From NCBI GenBank assembly GCA_003370465.1, contig QQTG01000014.1:1-64000 (forward strand): a stretch of DNA of 64,000 nt, written 5' to 3'. The notes beneath the pieces were generated by a model, which saw only the letters and a program-made list of their open reading frames with translations, made no database searches and was not told the DNA's origin. Position numbers and translations under genes: made by a program. This stretch comes from Kangiella sp. HD9-110m-PIT-SAG07. Lineage in GTDB: Bacteria > Pseudomonadota > Gammaproteobacteria > Enterobacterales > Kangiellaceae. Below are positions 8,715-17,268 of this stretch, one piece after another. Within the stretch, counting starts at the first letter, position 1. Every line of letters starts with the position of its first letter.

Positions 8715-9308
8715 ATGAAACGTGATTATTTACTACCTGGAATCTTATCCATACTACTAGCCATTTTATTCCCTGTGTACTTTGTATTGGTTATTTATAC
8801 GCGGCTGGATAGTGATTCAGCGTCAACTGTGCTTGATCCAAAATTTGATTTTTATAGCTGGCTATTCTTGTTTATCGGTGCTGTCTCTATTTATTTATAC
8901 CTCTACTTTAAAAAGATATTAAACGATCAACTTAACTTTAAAAGCATTGATATTTTATTGCTCCTAATGGTCATCAATTCAGTCATCTTCTTCGTTGGAG
9001 TTTTCATTACAGATGTTCTTTCTTACTTCGGCCAAGCTGAAGCTTGGACGACCTTTGGTATTCATATTCTTAGTATTAGTTGCATGATTATATTTGGTGT
9101 TCTAGATATTATTATCGGCATCATTCTTCTAGCCAATCATAGCAAAACACCAGTATTTTTAACGATCTTAGCAGCAATATCGATACTTTTAGGTCTATTT
9201 GAAGTAAGTATTGTCTATAGTGCAGCATCCATAATTATCTTCCCTTTATACTTAATATTTTTAGCCATCTACTTCCTACGCACACCTGAAACTATTGAGG
9301 TCGTTTAA
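8715..9308 (+). CDS. multi-pass membrane protein next to XRE regulator
   Basis: A 197-residue, very hydrophobic protein with about six predicted membrane helices (approximate centres at residues 15, 53, 80, 110, 140 and 170) and short charged loops. A GGAG sequence precedes ATG 8715. I do not recognise a named family; members of DUF2975 occupy the same place beside small YozG-like regulators, but the sequence does not clearly show that family. It is co-directional with, and 20 bases from, the regulator, so the two are probably co-transcribed. A strong hairpin terminator follows at 9360-9386. Confidence 0.75.
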   Translation: MKRDYLLPGILSILLAILFPVYFVLVIYTRLDSDSASTVLDPKFDFYSWLFLFIGAVSIYLYLYFKKILNDQLNFKSIDILLLLMVINSVIFFVGVFITDVLSYFGQAEAWTTFGIHILSISCMIIFGVLDIIIGIILLANHSKTPVFLTILAAISILLGLFEVSIVYSAASIIIFPLYLIFLAIYFLRTPETIEVV

Positions 9309-9359
9309 CTGAATGGTGCATGAAGCTTATTGATAAAGCAGGGTTTCCAGCTCCAACAA

Positions 9360-9386
9360 GCCACTAGATTTGATAGTGGCTTTTTT
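9360..9386 (+). terminator. rho-independent terminator after the XRE/membrane pair
   Basis: Perfect 7-bp stem GCCACTA (9360-9366) / TAGTGGC (9374-9380), a 7-base loop, then six T residues. It overlaps the end of the convergent pseudouridine synthase gene, whose stop codon is inside the left arm. Confidence 0.85.
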
Positions 9387-10191
9387 CTCCTGAAATTGGA
9401 CAAACAAAATTCAACTGGTGCGCTTTCAACTGTAAGTCTTTATCGCTCTCATCAGCATCGCCATGTAATCGATCACCTACAATAGGGCAGCCTAAGCTCG
9501 CTAAGTGGCGCCTAATTTGGTGCTTTCGTCCAGTTTCAATCCTGACTTCTACTTGACTAGTGTTCCCATCAAAACTCAGCTCCTTGATATGGCTGACCGC
9601 AGGTTTATCGTCTATTGATTTTGTGACTGTTATTTCCGACTCAGGTAGTTGCCCTTTAACTTCTGCATGATAAATCTTTTCTACTTCACGCTTTGCGAAT
9701 AACTGTGATAGGGCGGCGGCGGCTTTCTTGTTATGTGCCAGCACGATTAACCCGCTGGCCGCACGATCTAACCGATGAACAACGTAAGTTTGGCGATTAT
9801 AATCAAAGTGCTGCTCCACTAAACGGCCGATGGAGCAGTGATCGCCCCATTTTGAACCTTGTGCCCAAACCCCGTACGGCTTATTCCAAACGGAATAGTC
9901 GCCTTCATCGGAAACCAAATCTGGCATCGCAGCTGACTCCGACAGCACGCTTTCGTTGTAATATAGAAACAGCTCATTACCCTCTCTAATTTTGCTATTT
10001 TTTCTACGAATTGGGCGTGCAGTACCCGTCTTTTCTTTATTTTTAGAGAGCCATACGGCACCTTTGGTCATGGCATCTTTTATTTTCTGCTTTGACAAAC
10101 CGCTTTCAGAAGCTAATAATTCAAGCGGATTTTGCTCAGACGATGTGACCGAGACTTGTATTTCTATAATTGAGGGTTCAGTTTCTATCAT
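9364..10191 (-). CDS. RluA-family RNA pseudouridine synthase
   Basis: A 275-residue enzyme converting uridine to pseudouridine in rRNA or tRNA. An S4-like N-terminal segment (about 22-80) is followed by the catalytic domain with YVVHRLDRAASGLIVLAHN, in which Asp142 is the expected catalytic nucleophile, and the downstream GRKHQIRRHLASLGCPIVGDRLHG block. The layout is that of the RluA/RluC/RluD family; it is not a clear RluC or RluD, so no specific symbol is given. The gene is convergent with the XRE/membrane pair and shares the terminator hairpin, and is divergent from rsmJ with 44 bases between the start codons. Confidence 0.88.
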   Translation of the reverse strand: MIETEPSIIEIQVSVTSSEQNPLELLASESGLSKQKIKDAMTKGAVWLSKNKEKTGTARPIRRKNSKIREGNELFLYYNESVLSESAAMPDLVSDEGDYSVWNKPYGVWAQGSKWGDHCSIGRLVEQHFDYNRQTYVVHRLDRAASGLIVLAHNKKAAAALSQLFAKREVEKIYHAEVKGQLPESEITVTKSIDDKPAVSHIKELSFDGNTSQVEVRIETGRKHQIRRHLASLGCPIVGDRLHGDADESDKDLQLKAHQLNFVCPISGEKSHYQI

Positions 10192-10235
10192 ATTGATTTT
10201 AATCGTTTTTTAGACCTTAGCGTTAGGATATATTT

Positions 10236-11018
10236 GTGTCAGCGAATTTTGCTTTCCTATCAACACCCAAAACACCAGAGGCCCCTAGTTTACTGAGGGA
10301 TTTGCCCGCTGTCACTGAGCAAAAATTAGCCCAAGATTACGCGGGTTACTTCAGTTATCAATTTACTGACTCGGTTCCTTTCCTTAGCTTCTCATCGTTT
10401 TTAGACGGCAAAGAAGCTAGCTTTAGCCTCGACCTGACATCCGGCACCATCGCCTACCGCAGGCAACATGGAGGAGGGCGCAAGCAACATATCGCCAAAG
10501 CTTGTGGCTTAAAACACAACTGGAACCCTACCATACTTGATGGCACCGCTGGGTTAGGACGTGATGCCGCCGAACTGCGAAACCTCGGCTGTTCGTTGCG
10601 GATGATTGAACGATCACCTTTTGTGGCTAGTCTGCTAGACGACGCTATACAGCGAGCACGACAAGCCGGCGTTGCGTTATTTCAAACCAACTTTTCATTG
10701 CATCAAGGCCAGTCAACCCAGCTAATTCAAAGCTTAAGCCAACAACAGCAACCGGACATTATTTATCTCGACCCTATGTTTCCGCCGAAATCGAAAAGTG
10801 CCGCTGTAAAAAAAGAAATGCGCTTGGTTAAGTTATTGGTCGGAACTGATCCTGATGCCGACGTATTATTACCTGTCGCGCTCGACAACGCCAAGTACCG
10901 TGTGGTGGTTAAACGGCCCAGCTACGCACCTTATTTGAATGAACAGAAACCCTCTATGAGCATCGAAAGCAAAGGCAATCGCTTCGATGTTTATGTGCTA
11001 TCATCTCCCTCATTATAG
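10236..11018 (+). CDS. rsmJ: 16S rRNA (guanine1516-N2)-methyltransferase
   Basis: A 260-residue SAM-dependent methyltransferase that modifies G1516 of 16S rRNA. The SAM-binding loop LDGTAGLGRDAAELRNLGC and the catalytic-region motif IIYLDPMFPPKSKSA are both clear, as is the HGGGRKQHIAKACGLK segment typical of RsmJ (formerly YhiQ). Translation starts at GTG 10236 with an AGGA box about ten bases upstream; no ATG gives a better fit. The parvulin gene begins 22 bases after the stop, suggesting co-transcription. Confidence 0.92.
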   Translation: MSANFAFLSTPKTPEAPSLLRDLPAVTEQKLAQDYAGYFSYQFTDSVPFLSFSSFLDGKEASFSLDLTSGTIAYRRQHGGGRKQHIAKACGLKHNWNPTILDGTAGLGRDAAELRNLGCSLRMIERSPFVASLLDDAIQRARQAGVALFQTNFSLHQGQSTQLIQSLSQQQQPDIIYLDPMFPPKSKSAAVKKEMRLVKLLVGTDPDADVLLPVALDNAKYRVVVKRPSYAPYLNEQKPSMSIESKGNRFDVYVLSSPSL

Positions 11019-11040
11019 ACTTCAACATTGAGATTCCCTT

Positions 11041-11328
11041 ATGAATAATAAAGCAGCAGCATTGCATATTTTGGTCAAAACCGAGTCGGAAGCCCAAGCT
11101 CTCAAAACTAAAATAGAGCAGGGCGCTGACTTCGCCACACTCGCTAAAAAACACTCCACTTGTCCTTCTAAAAAACAAGGCGGTGATTTAGGCGAGTTCA
11201 AAAAGGGCGCCATGGTGAAACCTTTTGACCAAGCCGTTTTCGCCAAAGATAGCGACGAGAAAAGCGTGATTGGCCCCGTTAAAACACGCTTCGGGTATCA
11301 CCTGATTCGAGTGTTATATACCAGCTAA
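11041..11328 (+). CDS. ppiC: parvulin-type peptidyl-prolyl cis-trans isomerase
   Basis: A 95-residue single-domain parvulin, a cytoplasmic foldase that isomerises peptidyl-prolyl bonds, the same size as E. coli PpiC (93). Family motifs: AALHILVKTESEAQ at the start, GADFATLAKKHSTCPSKKQGGDLGEF, and the ending VIGPVKTRFGYHLIRV, with the active-site His9 and the H-near-C-terminal arrangement. No signal peptide is present. The stop codon is one base from the end of the convergent rsmD, leaving no room for a terminator between them. Confidence 0.92.
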   Translation: MNNKAAALHILVKTESEAQALKTKIEQGADFATLAKKHSTCPSKKQGGDLGEFKKGAMVKPFDQAVFAKDSDEKSVIGPVKTRFGYHLIRVLYTS

Positions 11329-11329
11329 T

Positions 11330-11938
11330 TTAGTTAAGTACGCTATACAATCGATACTGTAGCTGACCTGCTTTTTTATCTTTTAATAGCTCCCAGTTCT
11401 CAGGGATTTCGACTTCTAAACCCTGCTCCATTTCTAAGTAAACTTTAGAATTCTCAAGCACCAAGTTAGTTTGCGCTAACTTACCCAGTATCTCTTGTGC
11501 CAAGCCTTTATGGAACGGCGGGTCAATGAAAATAATATCGTAGGCTTGGTGCTCTTTGTCTAAAAACTGCTTGGCGTCTTGGTGAATCACGTTGCCATCA
11601 TCAGCATCCAACAGTCCGAGGTTCGCTTCTAATTGTCGAGCTGCTTTTTTATTAAGCTCAACAAAATCCACGCTGGCTGCTCCTCGTGACAGAGCTTCTA
11701 ATCCAATCGCGCCAGATCCTGCAAACAAATCTAGGCAACGTGCCCCACGCACATCTGTCTGCAGCCAGTTAAAAAGTGTTTCACGAACTCGATCTAAGCT
11801 CGGCCTTAATCCTTCCACCTCAAAAAACTTTAACTTTCGACCTTTCCACTGCCCGCCAATGACTCTGAACTGCCCGCTCTTGTTAGGCTTGTTAGTACTT
11901 CGTCTCGTTTCATAAAAAAACTTATCGCGATTAGCCAT
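11330..11938 (-). CDS. rsmD: 16S rRNA (guanine966-N2)-methyltransferase
   Basis: A 202-residue SAM-dependent methyltransferase for G966 of 16S rRNA. Visible motifs are FRVIGGQWKGRKL, the PSLDRVRETLFNWL block, the SAM loop CLDLFAGSGAIGLEALSRGA and the catalytic IIFIDPPF. The frame extends upstream to 11980, but ATG 11938 is chosen because it gives the usual RsmD length and has GGGAAA upstream. It is divergent from ftsY, the normal gammaproteobacterial neighbourhood, and convergent with ppiC (one-base gap). Confidence 0.93.
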   Translation of the reverse strand: MANRDKFFYETRRSTNKPNKSGQFRVIGGQWKGRKLKFFEVEGLRPSLDRVRETLFNWLQTDVRGARCLDLFAGSGAIGLEALSRGAASVDFVELNKKAARQLEANLGLLDADDGNVIHQDAKQFLDKEHQAYDIIFIDPPFHKGLAQEILGKLAQTNLVLENSKVYLEMEQGLEVEIPENWELLKDKKAGQLQYRLYSVLN

Positions 11939-12075
11939 ACTATTTCCCAGACCCGTTTCTAAATAAAGCCGCCGCCTCAAAAAGCCGAAGTCTAAAAAGC
12001 TGACGTCAGCTCACCTTAAATGGTAGGATAGCGCTTTTATTGTGCTGAATAAATATTTTACGGATTGATCGGTTC

Positions 12076-13503
12076 ATGAGCGATAACAAATCTAAAAAAC
12101 GTGGCCTTTTTGGCTGGTTTGGTAAGAAAGACGAAGCCTCTGCTGAGCAGCAGGAGAAAAACTCCTCGCCTGAAGACATAGAAGAAAAGCTTGAACAAGC
12201 TGAAGAAGCTCTGGAGCAGGCGATTGAAAAGGATTTGGAGCAACAGCTAGAGCCTGAATCAGACAGCGATGGCGATGTTGCTAAGGAAGCCCCGCACTTA
12301 GAAGAACCGTTAAATGACTCAACAGGCGCTACAAAAAACGCTGAACCGGATATAGAGCAACGCAATAATCAGTCTACAGAGCCTGTAGACCTATCGTCTG
12401 AGACTTTTGTACAAGACACTTCTGTTGATGATGACAAAAAAGATCCTCTAGATCAGGAAGAATCCGCTGCTAAAGAGCAGCCTGCTTCCGAGTACCCACC
12501 TGAGTCGGAAGGCTCTACAGCCAATAACTTAGGTCAAACTCAAGAAAAACCCTCCAAGAAAGGCTTTTTTAGCCGCTTGAAGTCTGGTTTAAGTAAGACT
12601 CGTTCCCAGTTAACTAGTGGCATTGCAGACTTAGTTTTAGGCAGTAAGCAGATTGATGATGAGTTGCTTGAGGACATCGAAACACAACTGTTAATGGCCG
12701 ATGTAGGGGTCGAAGCTACGCGCCGAATTATTGATGACTTAACGGATAAGTCCGAGCGCAAAGAACTTAAAAATGCTCAAGCTTTGATGGACCGATTACG
12801 TTTATTACTTTCTGAAATTCTCGCTCCATGCAGCGCGCCTCTCGAATTGACGCATAAACCACACGTAATTCTAATGGTTGGTGTGAATGGCGTGGGCAAA
12901 ACAACCACCATTGGCAAGCTTGCTAAAAAGTTCCAGCAAGAAGGCAAGTCAGTGATGCTAGCTGCGGGAGATACTTTCCGTGCGGCAGCAGTAGAGCAAC
13001 TACAAGTTTGGGGCGAACGTAATAATATTCACGTCACGGCGCAGCACACCGGCGCTGACAGTGCATCTGTGATTTATGATGCCCTTCAGTCAGCACAACG
13101 CCGCGAAACTGATGTCCTGATTGCAGACACAGCAGGGCGCTTGCACACTAAATCGAATTTGATGGATGAATTGGCTAAAGTGAAGCGCGTGATGCAAAAA
13201 CTCGATCCAAGTGCTCCTCATGAAGTTATGTTAGTGGTCGATGCGGGGACTGGCCAAAATGCTTTAAATCAAGCAGAGCAATTTCATAAGTCCATTAATT
13301 TGACCGGTGTCACGATTACAAAACTGGATGGCACGGCAAAAGGTGGTATTATCTTTGCACTAGCCGATAAATTGCAGATCCCAATCCGCTTTATTGGCGT
13401 TGGCGAAGGGATTGATGACTTGCGCGAGTTTGATGCTAACGACTTTATTGAAGCCCTATTTAGCTCAGAGTCTAGTTCAGACTCCGGTGCAGAGGCACAG
13501 TAA
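12076..13503 (+). CDS. ftsY: signal recognition particle receptor GTPase
   Basis: A 475-residue SRP receptor that docks SRP-ribosome complexes at the inner membrane. Residues 1-160 form a long, acidic, Glu/Gln/Ser-rich A domain beginning with a basic membrane-targeting stretch (SKKRGLFGWFGKK). The N domain follows (about 165-255), then the GTPase domain with G1 MVGVNGVGKTTTIGKLA (about 267-283), DTAGRLHTK and TKLDGTAKGG. All GTPase motifs are intact. It heads the conserved ftsY-ftsE-ftsX order, with a 35-base gap to ftsE. Confidence 0.97.
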   Translation: MSDNKSKKRGLFGWFGKKDEASAEQQEKNSSPEDIEEKLEQAEEALEQAIEKDLEQQLEPESDSDGDVAKEAPHLEEPLNDSTGATKNAEPDIEQRNNQSTEPVDLSSETFVQDTSVDDDKKDPLDQEESAAKEQPASEYPPESEGSTANNLGQTQEKPSKKGFFSRLKSGLSKTRSQLTSGIADLVLGSKQIDDELLEDIETQLLMADVGVEATRRIIDDLTDKSERKELKNAQALMDRLRLLLSEILAPCSAPLELTHKPHVILMVGVNGVGKTTTIGKLAKKFQQEGKSVMLAAGDTFRAAAVEQLQVWGERNNIHVTAQHTGADSASVIYDALQSAQRRETDVLIADTAGRLHTKSNLMDELAKVKRVMQKLDPSAPHEVMLVVDAGTGQNALNQAEQFHKSINLTGVTITKLDGTAKGGIIFALADKLQIPIRFIGVGEGIDDLREFDANDFIEALFSSESSSDSGAEAQ

Positions 13504-13538
13504 CAAGAATCCAACTAATAGGAAGTTTATAACTATAA

Positions 13539-14219
13539 ATGATTGAATTCCATCAAGTTTTCAAGCGCTACGAGGGTGGCCATGAAGCCTTAAAAGGTGT
13601 CAGCTTTGGCTTACCCCGTGGCGAGATGGCTTTTTTAACCGGACACAGTGGTGCGGGTAAGAGTACACTTTTAAAACTTATCGCTTTGATGGAACGTCCG
13701 ACACGTGGGCAAATCATTCTTGATGACATTAATATTTCCAACGTTAAAGATCGCCAAATACCCTATCATCGTCGAAAAATCGGCATGATCTTCCAAGACC
13801 ATCGTTTATTATTCGATCGTACCGTTTATGACAATGTAGCACTTCCTTTAGTCATCGCCGGAGTTTCTGATAGAGATATACCAAAGCGTGTTCGTGCTGC
13901 CTTAGATAAAGTCGGGTTGCTGACTAAAGAACGTCAATTACCGATCCAGTTATCGGGTGGCGAACAACAACGAGTTGGTATCGCTCGAGCCGTAGTTAAT
14001 AAACCGCCTTTGTTACTGGCTGACGAACCAACGGGTAACTTAGATCCTGAGTTATCAGAAGATATTATGAATTTGTTCGCACAGTTTAACCAGGTTGGCG
14101 TCAGTGTGCTGATCGCATCGCATGATTTAGGTTTAATTGCTCGAATGAAGCACCCTGTAATTGCCCTGAAAGAAGGACGAACCATCCGCAACGAACTGGC
14201 GGAGGTCGACTTCGCATGA
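13539..14219 (+). CDS. ftsE: cell division ATP-binding protein FtsE
   Basis: A 226-residue ABC ATPase that partners FtsX at the division septum and controls peptidoglycan hydrolase activation. Walker [10 protein letters not shown] (36-44), the ABC signature [14 protein letters not shown], Walker [13 protein letters not shown] and the switch His in [12 protein letters not shown] are intact. Length equals the usual 220-230. Its last codons overlap the ftsX start by four bases (ATGA), showing translational coupling. Confidence 0.97.
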   Translation: MIEFHQVFKRYEGGHEALKGVSFGLPRGEMAFLTGHSGAGKSTLLKLIALMERPTRGQIILDDINISNVKDRQIPYHRRKIGMIFQDHRLLFDRTVYDNVALPLVIAGVSDRDIPKRVRAALDKVGLLTKERQLPIQLSGGEQQRVGIARAVVNKPPLLLADEPTGNLDPELSEDIMNLFAQFNQVGVSVLIASHDLGLIARMKHPVIALKEGRTIRNELAEVDFA

Positions 14220-15199
14220 GTGCTACTAAATCAGGTACTAAGAAATCTAGCGCCACCAGTTATAGAGTCAGCTTTCGTGATCGCTTTCGTACCGCATTAA
14301 AACTACACAAAGAAAACAGCATCCAAACGCTACTTGATATTTTACGTCAGCCAACTAACAGTCTTATGACAATTTTAGTTCTGGCGATTGCGCTGGCATT
14401 ACCCTCCGCTTTTTACCTTTTCATGACCAATGCAAAGGCGGTCTCTCAGTCTTGGGACGGTGGGATCAAAATGGCGCTGTACCTTGAAGATTCGACGAGC
14501 GACAAACAGGCACAAGAGTTACTGAGTCAGCTCAATTCCCGTCCTGAGTTTAAGCAGGTTACTTTTGTCAGCAAAGACGATGCACTGGAAGAGTTTAAAG
14601 ACTACTCAGGTTTTGGAGAAGCGTTGAACTATCTCGATAATAATCCAATGCCATACACTATTACGCTAGAACCTACGGCGTCTTTTAGCGAACCGAGTCA
14701 ACTAGAAGCCCTGGCCCAAGAGCTTTCACAGCTAAAACAAGTTGATCAAGCAAAACTGGATAGCGACTGGATCAAGAAATACAACTCGATACTGACCATT
14801 TCAGAGCAAATAGCCACATTTGTCAGCCTAATGCTGGCACTAGGCGTACTTTTAATCGTCGGAAACACTATCCGACTCGCTATTTTAAACCGTCGAGAAG
14901 AAATCCAGGTGATAAAGCTGGTTGGCGCTACCGATGCCTTTATCCGTCGTCCTTTCCTTTACGCGGGGTTTTGGTATGGGACGATTGCTGCACTGTTAGC
15001 CGCGTTGATGGTAAATATTGTCTTCATCTTATTACAGCAATCTACCAGCCATTTAGCTCAGCTCTACAGTAGCGAGTTTTCTTTGCTTGGTCTGGCGCCC
15101 AGCTTCACCCTCGGCTTATTGGTCATTGGCGCTCTGCTAGGCTTGATTGGCGCTTGGGTTTCGGTTCGTAAACACTTGAAAGACATTAACCCCCAATAA
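14216..15199 (+). CDS. ftsX: cell division protein FtsX
   Basis: A 327-residue permease-like inner-membrane protein of the FtsEX complex. A Ser/Lys-rich cytoplasmic N terminus is followed by a first membrane helix (about 45-70), a periplasmic domain carrying the hydrolase-activator contact region (about 75-190), and three further helices near 200-225, 255-280 and 295-317. The cytoplasmic loop [23 protein letters not shown] is the family signature that contacts FtsE. In many relatives rpoH follows directly; here yceI is inserted between them. Confidence 0.96.
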   Translation: MSATKSGTKKSSATSYRVSFRDRFRTALKLHKENSIQTLLDILRQPTNSLMTILVLAIALALPSAFYLFMTNAKAVSQSWDGGIKMALYLEDSTSDKQAQELLSQLNSRPEFKQVTFVSKDDALEEFKDYSGFGEALNYLDNNPMPYTITLEPTASFSEPSQLEALAQELSQLKQVDQAKLDSDWIKKYNSILTISEQIATFVSLMLALGVLLIVGNTIRLAILNRREEIQVIKLVGATDAFIRRPFLYAGFWYGTIAALLAALMVNIVFILLQQSTSHLAQLYSSEFSLLGLAPSFTLGLLVIGALLGLIGAWVSVRKHLKDINPQ

Positions 15200-15254
15200 A
15201 AACCCTTTCTATTTAGCCTTAACCTGCCCTTTAATCTATTAGTATTTGCTGTAT

Positions 15255-15276
15255 TAATACCCAATATTGGTATTAT
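15255..15276 (+). promoter_or_regulatory. palindrome and -10-like box upstream of yceI
   Basis: CCAATATTGG (15261-15270) is a perfect palindrome; with one inserted base it extends to a TAATACC...GGTATTA dyad. TATTAT at 15271-15276 could be a -10 box, putting transcription start about 60 bases before the yceI ATG. A regulator binding here is a guess. Confidence 0.35.
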
Positions 15277-15342
15277 GCATTTGATAGATGGCCTTATCCT
15301 TGTTGAAATAGTCCTTCTTAAATCGCAAGTGAAGGAAACATC

Positions 15343-15921
15343 ATGAAGAATTTTATAAAAGGTATTCTAGCCTCTAGTGCTTTAGCTATTTCTGCAACTT
15401 CTTATGCGGAACCTGTAGAGTACGAATTCGATACAGTTCACAGCCAAATTGTATTTAAAGTCAATCACTTAGGATTCTCGAATTCTTTTGGTAAGTTTCC
15501 TACTTTTCGTGGTGAATTAACTTTTGACCAAGACGATTGGTCAAAATCCTCGACTCAGGTTGAAGTCAAAGCTGGTTCTATCGACTTACAGAATAAGAAG
15601 TGGAACGATCACATGACAAGTGCTGATTTCTTTGATGTTGAGCAATACAGCAAGATGAGCTTCAAAAGCACTAAGCTCGAAAAAACAGGTGAGAATACGG
15701 GTGTTTTACACGGCGAATTAACGATTTTAGATAAAACCCAACCAATTAAATTGGATTTGACGCTTAACAAAGCAGGCATTCACCCGATGTCAGAACAGCA
15801 GCATGTTGGCTTTTCTGCCACAGGTAAAATTAAGCGTTCCGAGTGGGGCATGACTTACGGTGTTCCTGCAGTTGCAGACGACGTTCATATCATGATTGAG
15901 GTCGAAGCATCAGCTAAGTAA
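15343..15921 (+). CDS. YceI-family periplasmic lipid-binding protein
   Basis: A 192-residue secreted protein of the YceI family, eight-stranded lipocalin-like barrels that bind isoprenoids such as polyprenyl lipids. A cleavable signal peptide ends near residue 22 (ATSYA|EP). The family is shown by YEFDTVHSQIVFKVNHLGFSNS, then SADFFDVEQYSKMSFKST and the late GVPAVADDVHIMIEVEA. ATG 15343 has GAAGGAAA upstream. It has its own promoter-like region and its own terminator, so it is an independent insertion between ftsX and rpoH. Confidence 0.92.
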   Translation: MKNFIKGILASSALAISATSYAEPVEYEFDTVHSQIVFKVNHLGFSNSFGKFPTFRGELTFDQDDWSKSSTQVEVKAGSIDLQNKKWNDHMTSADFFDVEQYSKMSFKSTKLEKTGENTGVLHGELTILDKTQPIKLDLTLNKAGIHPMSEQQHVGFSATGKIKRSEWGMTYGVPAVADDVHIMIEVEASAK

Positions 15922-15929
15922 TTGATCTT

Positions 15930-15972
15930 CCTAGGTTAGATTTGGCCCCACCAAAACTCTAACCTAGGGGCA
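15930..15972 (+). terminator. terminator-like hairpin after yceI
   Basis: Perfect 11-bp inverted repeat CCTAGGTTAGA (15930-15940) / TCTAACCTAGG (15958-15968) with a 17-base loop. The following T-rich tract is weak (CATTTTATG). It separates yceI from the rpoH promoter region. Confidence 0.65.
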
Positions 15973-15980
15973 TTTTATGT

Positions 15981-16011
15981 TTGAAACACTTTCGATCAAA
16001 GCCCCGTAAAT
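15981..16011 (+). promoter_or_regulatory. sigma-32-like heat-shock promoter upstream of rpoH
   Basis: TTGAAA (15981-15986), 15 bases, then CCCCGTAAAT (16002-16011). This matches the sigma-32 consensus (CTTGAAA, 11-16 bases, CCCCATnT) with one clear mismatch in the -10 element. It would make rpoH autoregulated; this is a sequence match only. Confidence 0.5.
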
Positions 16012-16057
16012 ATTGACGTTTCTTTACCTTACTTTTGATCAAAAGACTGAAACTTTT

Positions 16058-16066
16058 TGCTATATT
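16058..16066 (+). promoter_or_regulatory. extended -10 promoter for rpoH
   Basis: TGCTATATT gives an extended -10 (TGn followed by TATATT). No good -35 box is found 16-18 bases upstream; TTGATC at 16035 is 20 bases away. Transcription would start around 16073, inside the first CIRCE element, so HrcA binding there would block initiation. Confidence 0.45.
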
Positions 16067-16092
16067 TAGCACTCATATAGACAAAGTGCTAA
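16066..16092 (+). promoter_or_regulatory. CIRCE operator 1 (one mismatch)
   Basis: TTAGCACTC (16066-16074), nine bases, AAGTGCTAA (16084-16092). This differs from the CIRCE consensus TTAGCACTC-N9-GAGTGCTAA at one position. CIRCE is the binding site of the heat-shock repressor HrcA. It overlaps the expected start of transcription. Confidence 0.85.
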
Positions 16093-16096
16093 ATAG

Positions 16097-16123
16097 TTAG
16101 CACTCTCTTTAAAAGAGTGCTAA
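16097..16123 (+). promoter_or_regulatory. CIRCE operator 2 (perfect)
   Basis: TTAGCACTC (16097-16105), nine bases, GAGTGCTAA (16115-16123): an exact CIRCE consensus with the canonical spacer. Its centre is 31 bases from that of operator 1, close to three helical turns, so two HrcA dimers could sit on the same face of the DNA. It ends 34 bases before the rpoH start codon. Confidence 0.92.
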
Positions 16124-16157
16124 CATCAACGTAACTATTAATTTTAGGAGGGGATGC

Positions 16158-17009
16158 ATGAGCAATATCCCAATGAACATGGCGCTAGCGGTACCTACAG
16201 GCAGTATTGACGGATACGTCAGCACGGTCAATGCCATACCTGTTCTCTCCGCAGAACATGAACAGGCGCTAGCTCATCGTTTTAAAGACGATGACGACCT
16301 TGAGGCTGCACGCCAGTTAGTAATGGCTCACTTACGCTTTGTCGTACATATTGCAAGAAGTTATAGTGGCTATGGCTTGCCGCAAGCAGATTTAATACAA
16401 GAAGGTAATATCGGCCTGATGAAGGCTGTTAAACGCTTCGATCCAACCGTAGGCGTGCGCTTAGTATCGTTCGCAGTACATTGGATAAAAGCTGAAATTC
16501 ATGAGTACGTTTTACGCAACTGGCGCATCGTTAAAGTTGCGACAACCAAGGCCCAGCGTAAACTCTTCTTTAACTTACGTTCAAAGAAAAAATCATTAAA
16601 CTGGTTAAACAATGAAGAAGTTAAAGCTGTTGCTGACGATTTAGGCGTCAAGCCGGAGGAAGTTCGTCGGATGGAAGGTCGCCTAAACGCGCGTGATGCG
16701 GCTTTTGATGCCCCAGCTCAAGAAGATGATGAAGGCGCAGCTTACGCTCCGGTTCATTATTTACAATCTAACAGTTCTGATCCAGCGCAAGAAGTTGAGC
16801 AGAATCAATGGCAGGGTCAACGCGAAGAACGCCTAAGATATGCGCTTAAAGCACTGGATGATCGTAGCCAAGATATCCTGCAGCAACGCTGGTTAAGCGA
16901 TCAGAAAGCAACCTTGCATGAATTAGCGGATAAATATAGTGTTTCAGCTGAGCGTATTCGCCAGCTAGAAAAAAATGCTATGAACAAAATTAAGAATGCG
17001 ATTAATTAA
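16158..17009 (+). CDS. rpoH: heat-shock sigma factor RpoH (sigma-32)
   Basis: A 283-residue alternative sigma factor that directs RNA polymerase to heat-shock promoters. Region 2 is clear ([61 protein letters not shown]), followed by the RpoH box QRKLFFNLR (133-141) that separates RpoH from other sigma factors, and region 4 with the C-terminal [26 protein letters not shown] lies six bases before ATG 16158, an unusually strong ribosome site. Upstream are a sigma-32-like promoter and two CIRCE operators, so both RpoH itself and HrcA may control it. A strong terminator follows. Confidence 0.97.
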   Translation: MSNIPMNMALAVPTGSIDGYVSTVNAIPVLSAEHEQALAHRFKDDDDLEAARQLVMAHLRFVVHIARSYSGYGLPQADLIQEGNIGLMKAVKRFDPTVGVRLVSFAVHWIKAEIHEYVLRNWRIVKVATTKAQRKLFFNLRSKKKSLNWLNNEEVKAVADDLGVKPEEVRRMEGRLNARDAAFDAPAQEDDEGAAYAPVHYLQSNSSDPAQEVEQNQWQGQREERLRYALKALDDRSQDILQQRWLSDQKATLHELADKYSVSAERIRQLEKNAMNKIKNAIN

Positions 17010-17030
17010 AGTCAGCATTTGAGATTATTA

Positions 17031-17056
17031 AAGCAGGCTTTGGCCTGCTTTTTTAT
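17031..17056 (+). terminator. rho-independent terminator after rpoH
   Basis: Perfect 8-bp stem AAGCAGGC (17031-17038) / GCCTGCTT (17043-17050) with a 4-base loop, continuing into a run of T. Confidence 0.92.
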
Positions 17057-17268
17057 TACCTTTTAGTCACCGATCCCCACTTCTAATGCATCAATCCGCA
17101 ACCACCAATACCCGATTTTGTCACCAAAAACCTTCTCCTGTATAAATATTTGACACTTTTTGTCCAAAAAACCGCCTATTTTCGCTTTCAATACTTGATC
17201 CAGTTCACATTTCGTAGCAGTATGAATTACACACAATATAATTAAACGCTGTACTGGGGAGGCGCTCA

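Noticed and set aside
12006-12365. Ser-rich minus-strand frame opposite ftsY
   Set aside because: It is the antisense of the acidic, Glu-rich FtsY A domain.
16097-16123. CIRCE dyad as an intrinsic terminator
   Set aside because: No T run follows, spacer and arms match the HrcA operator exactly, and it precedes a strong ribosome site.
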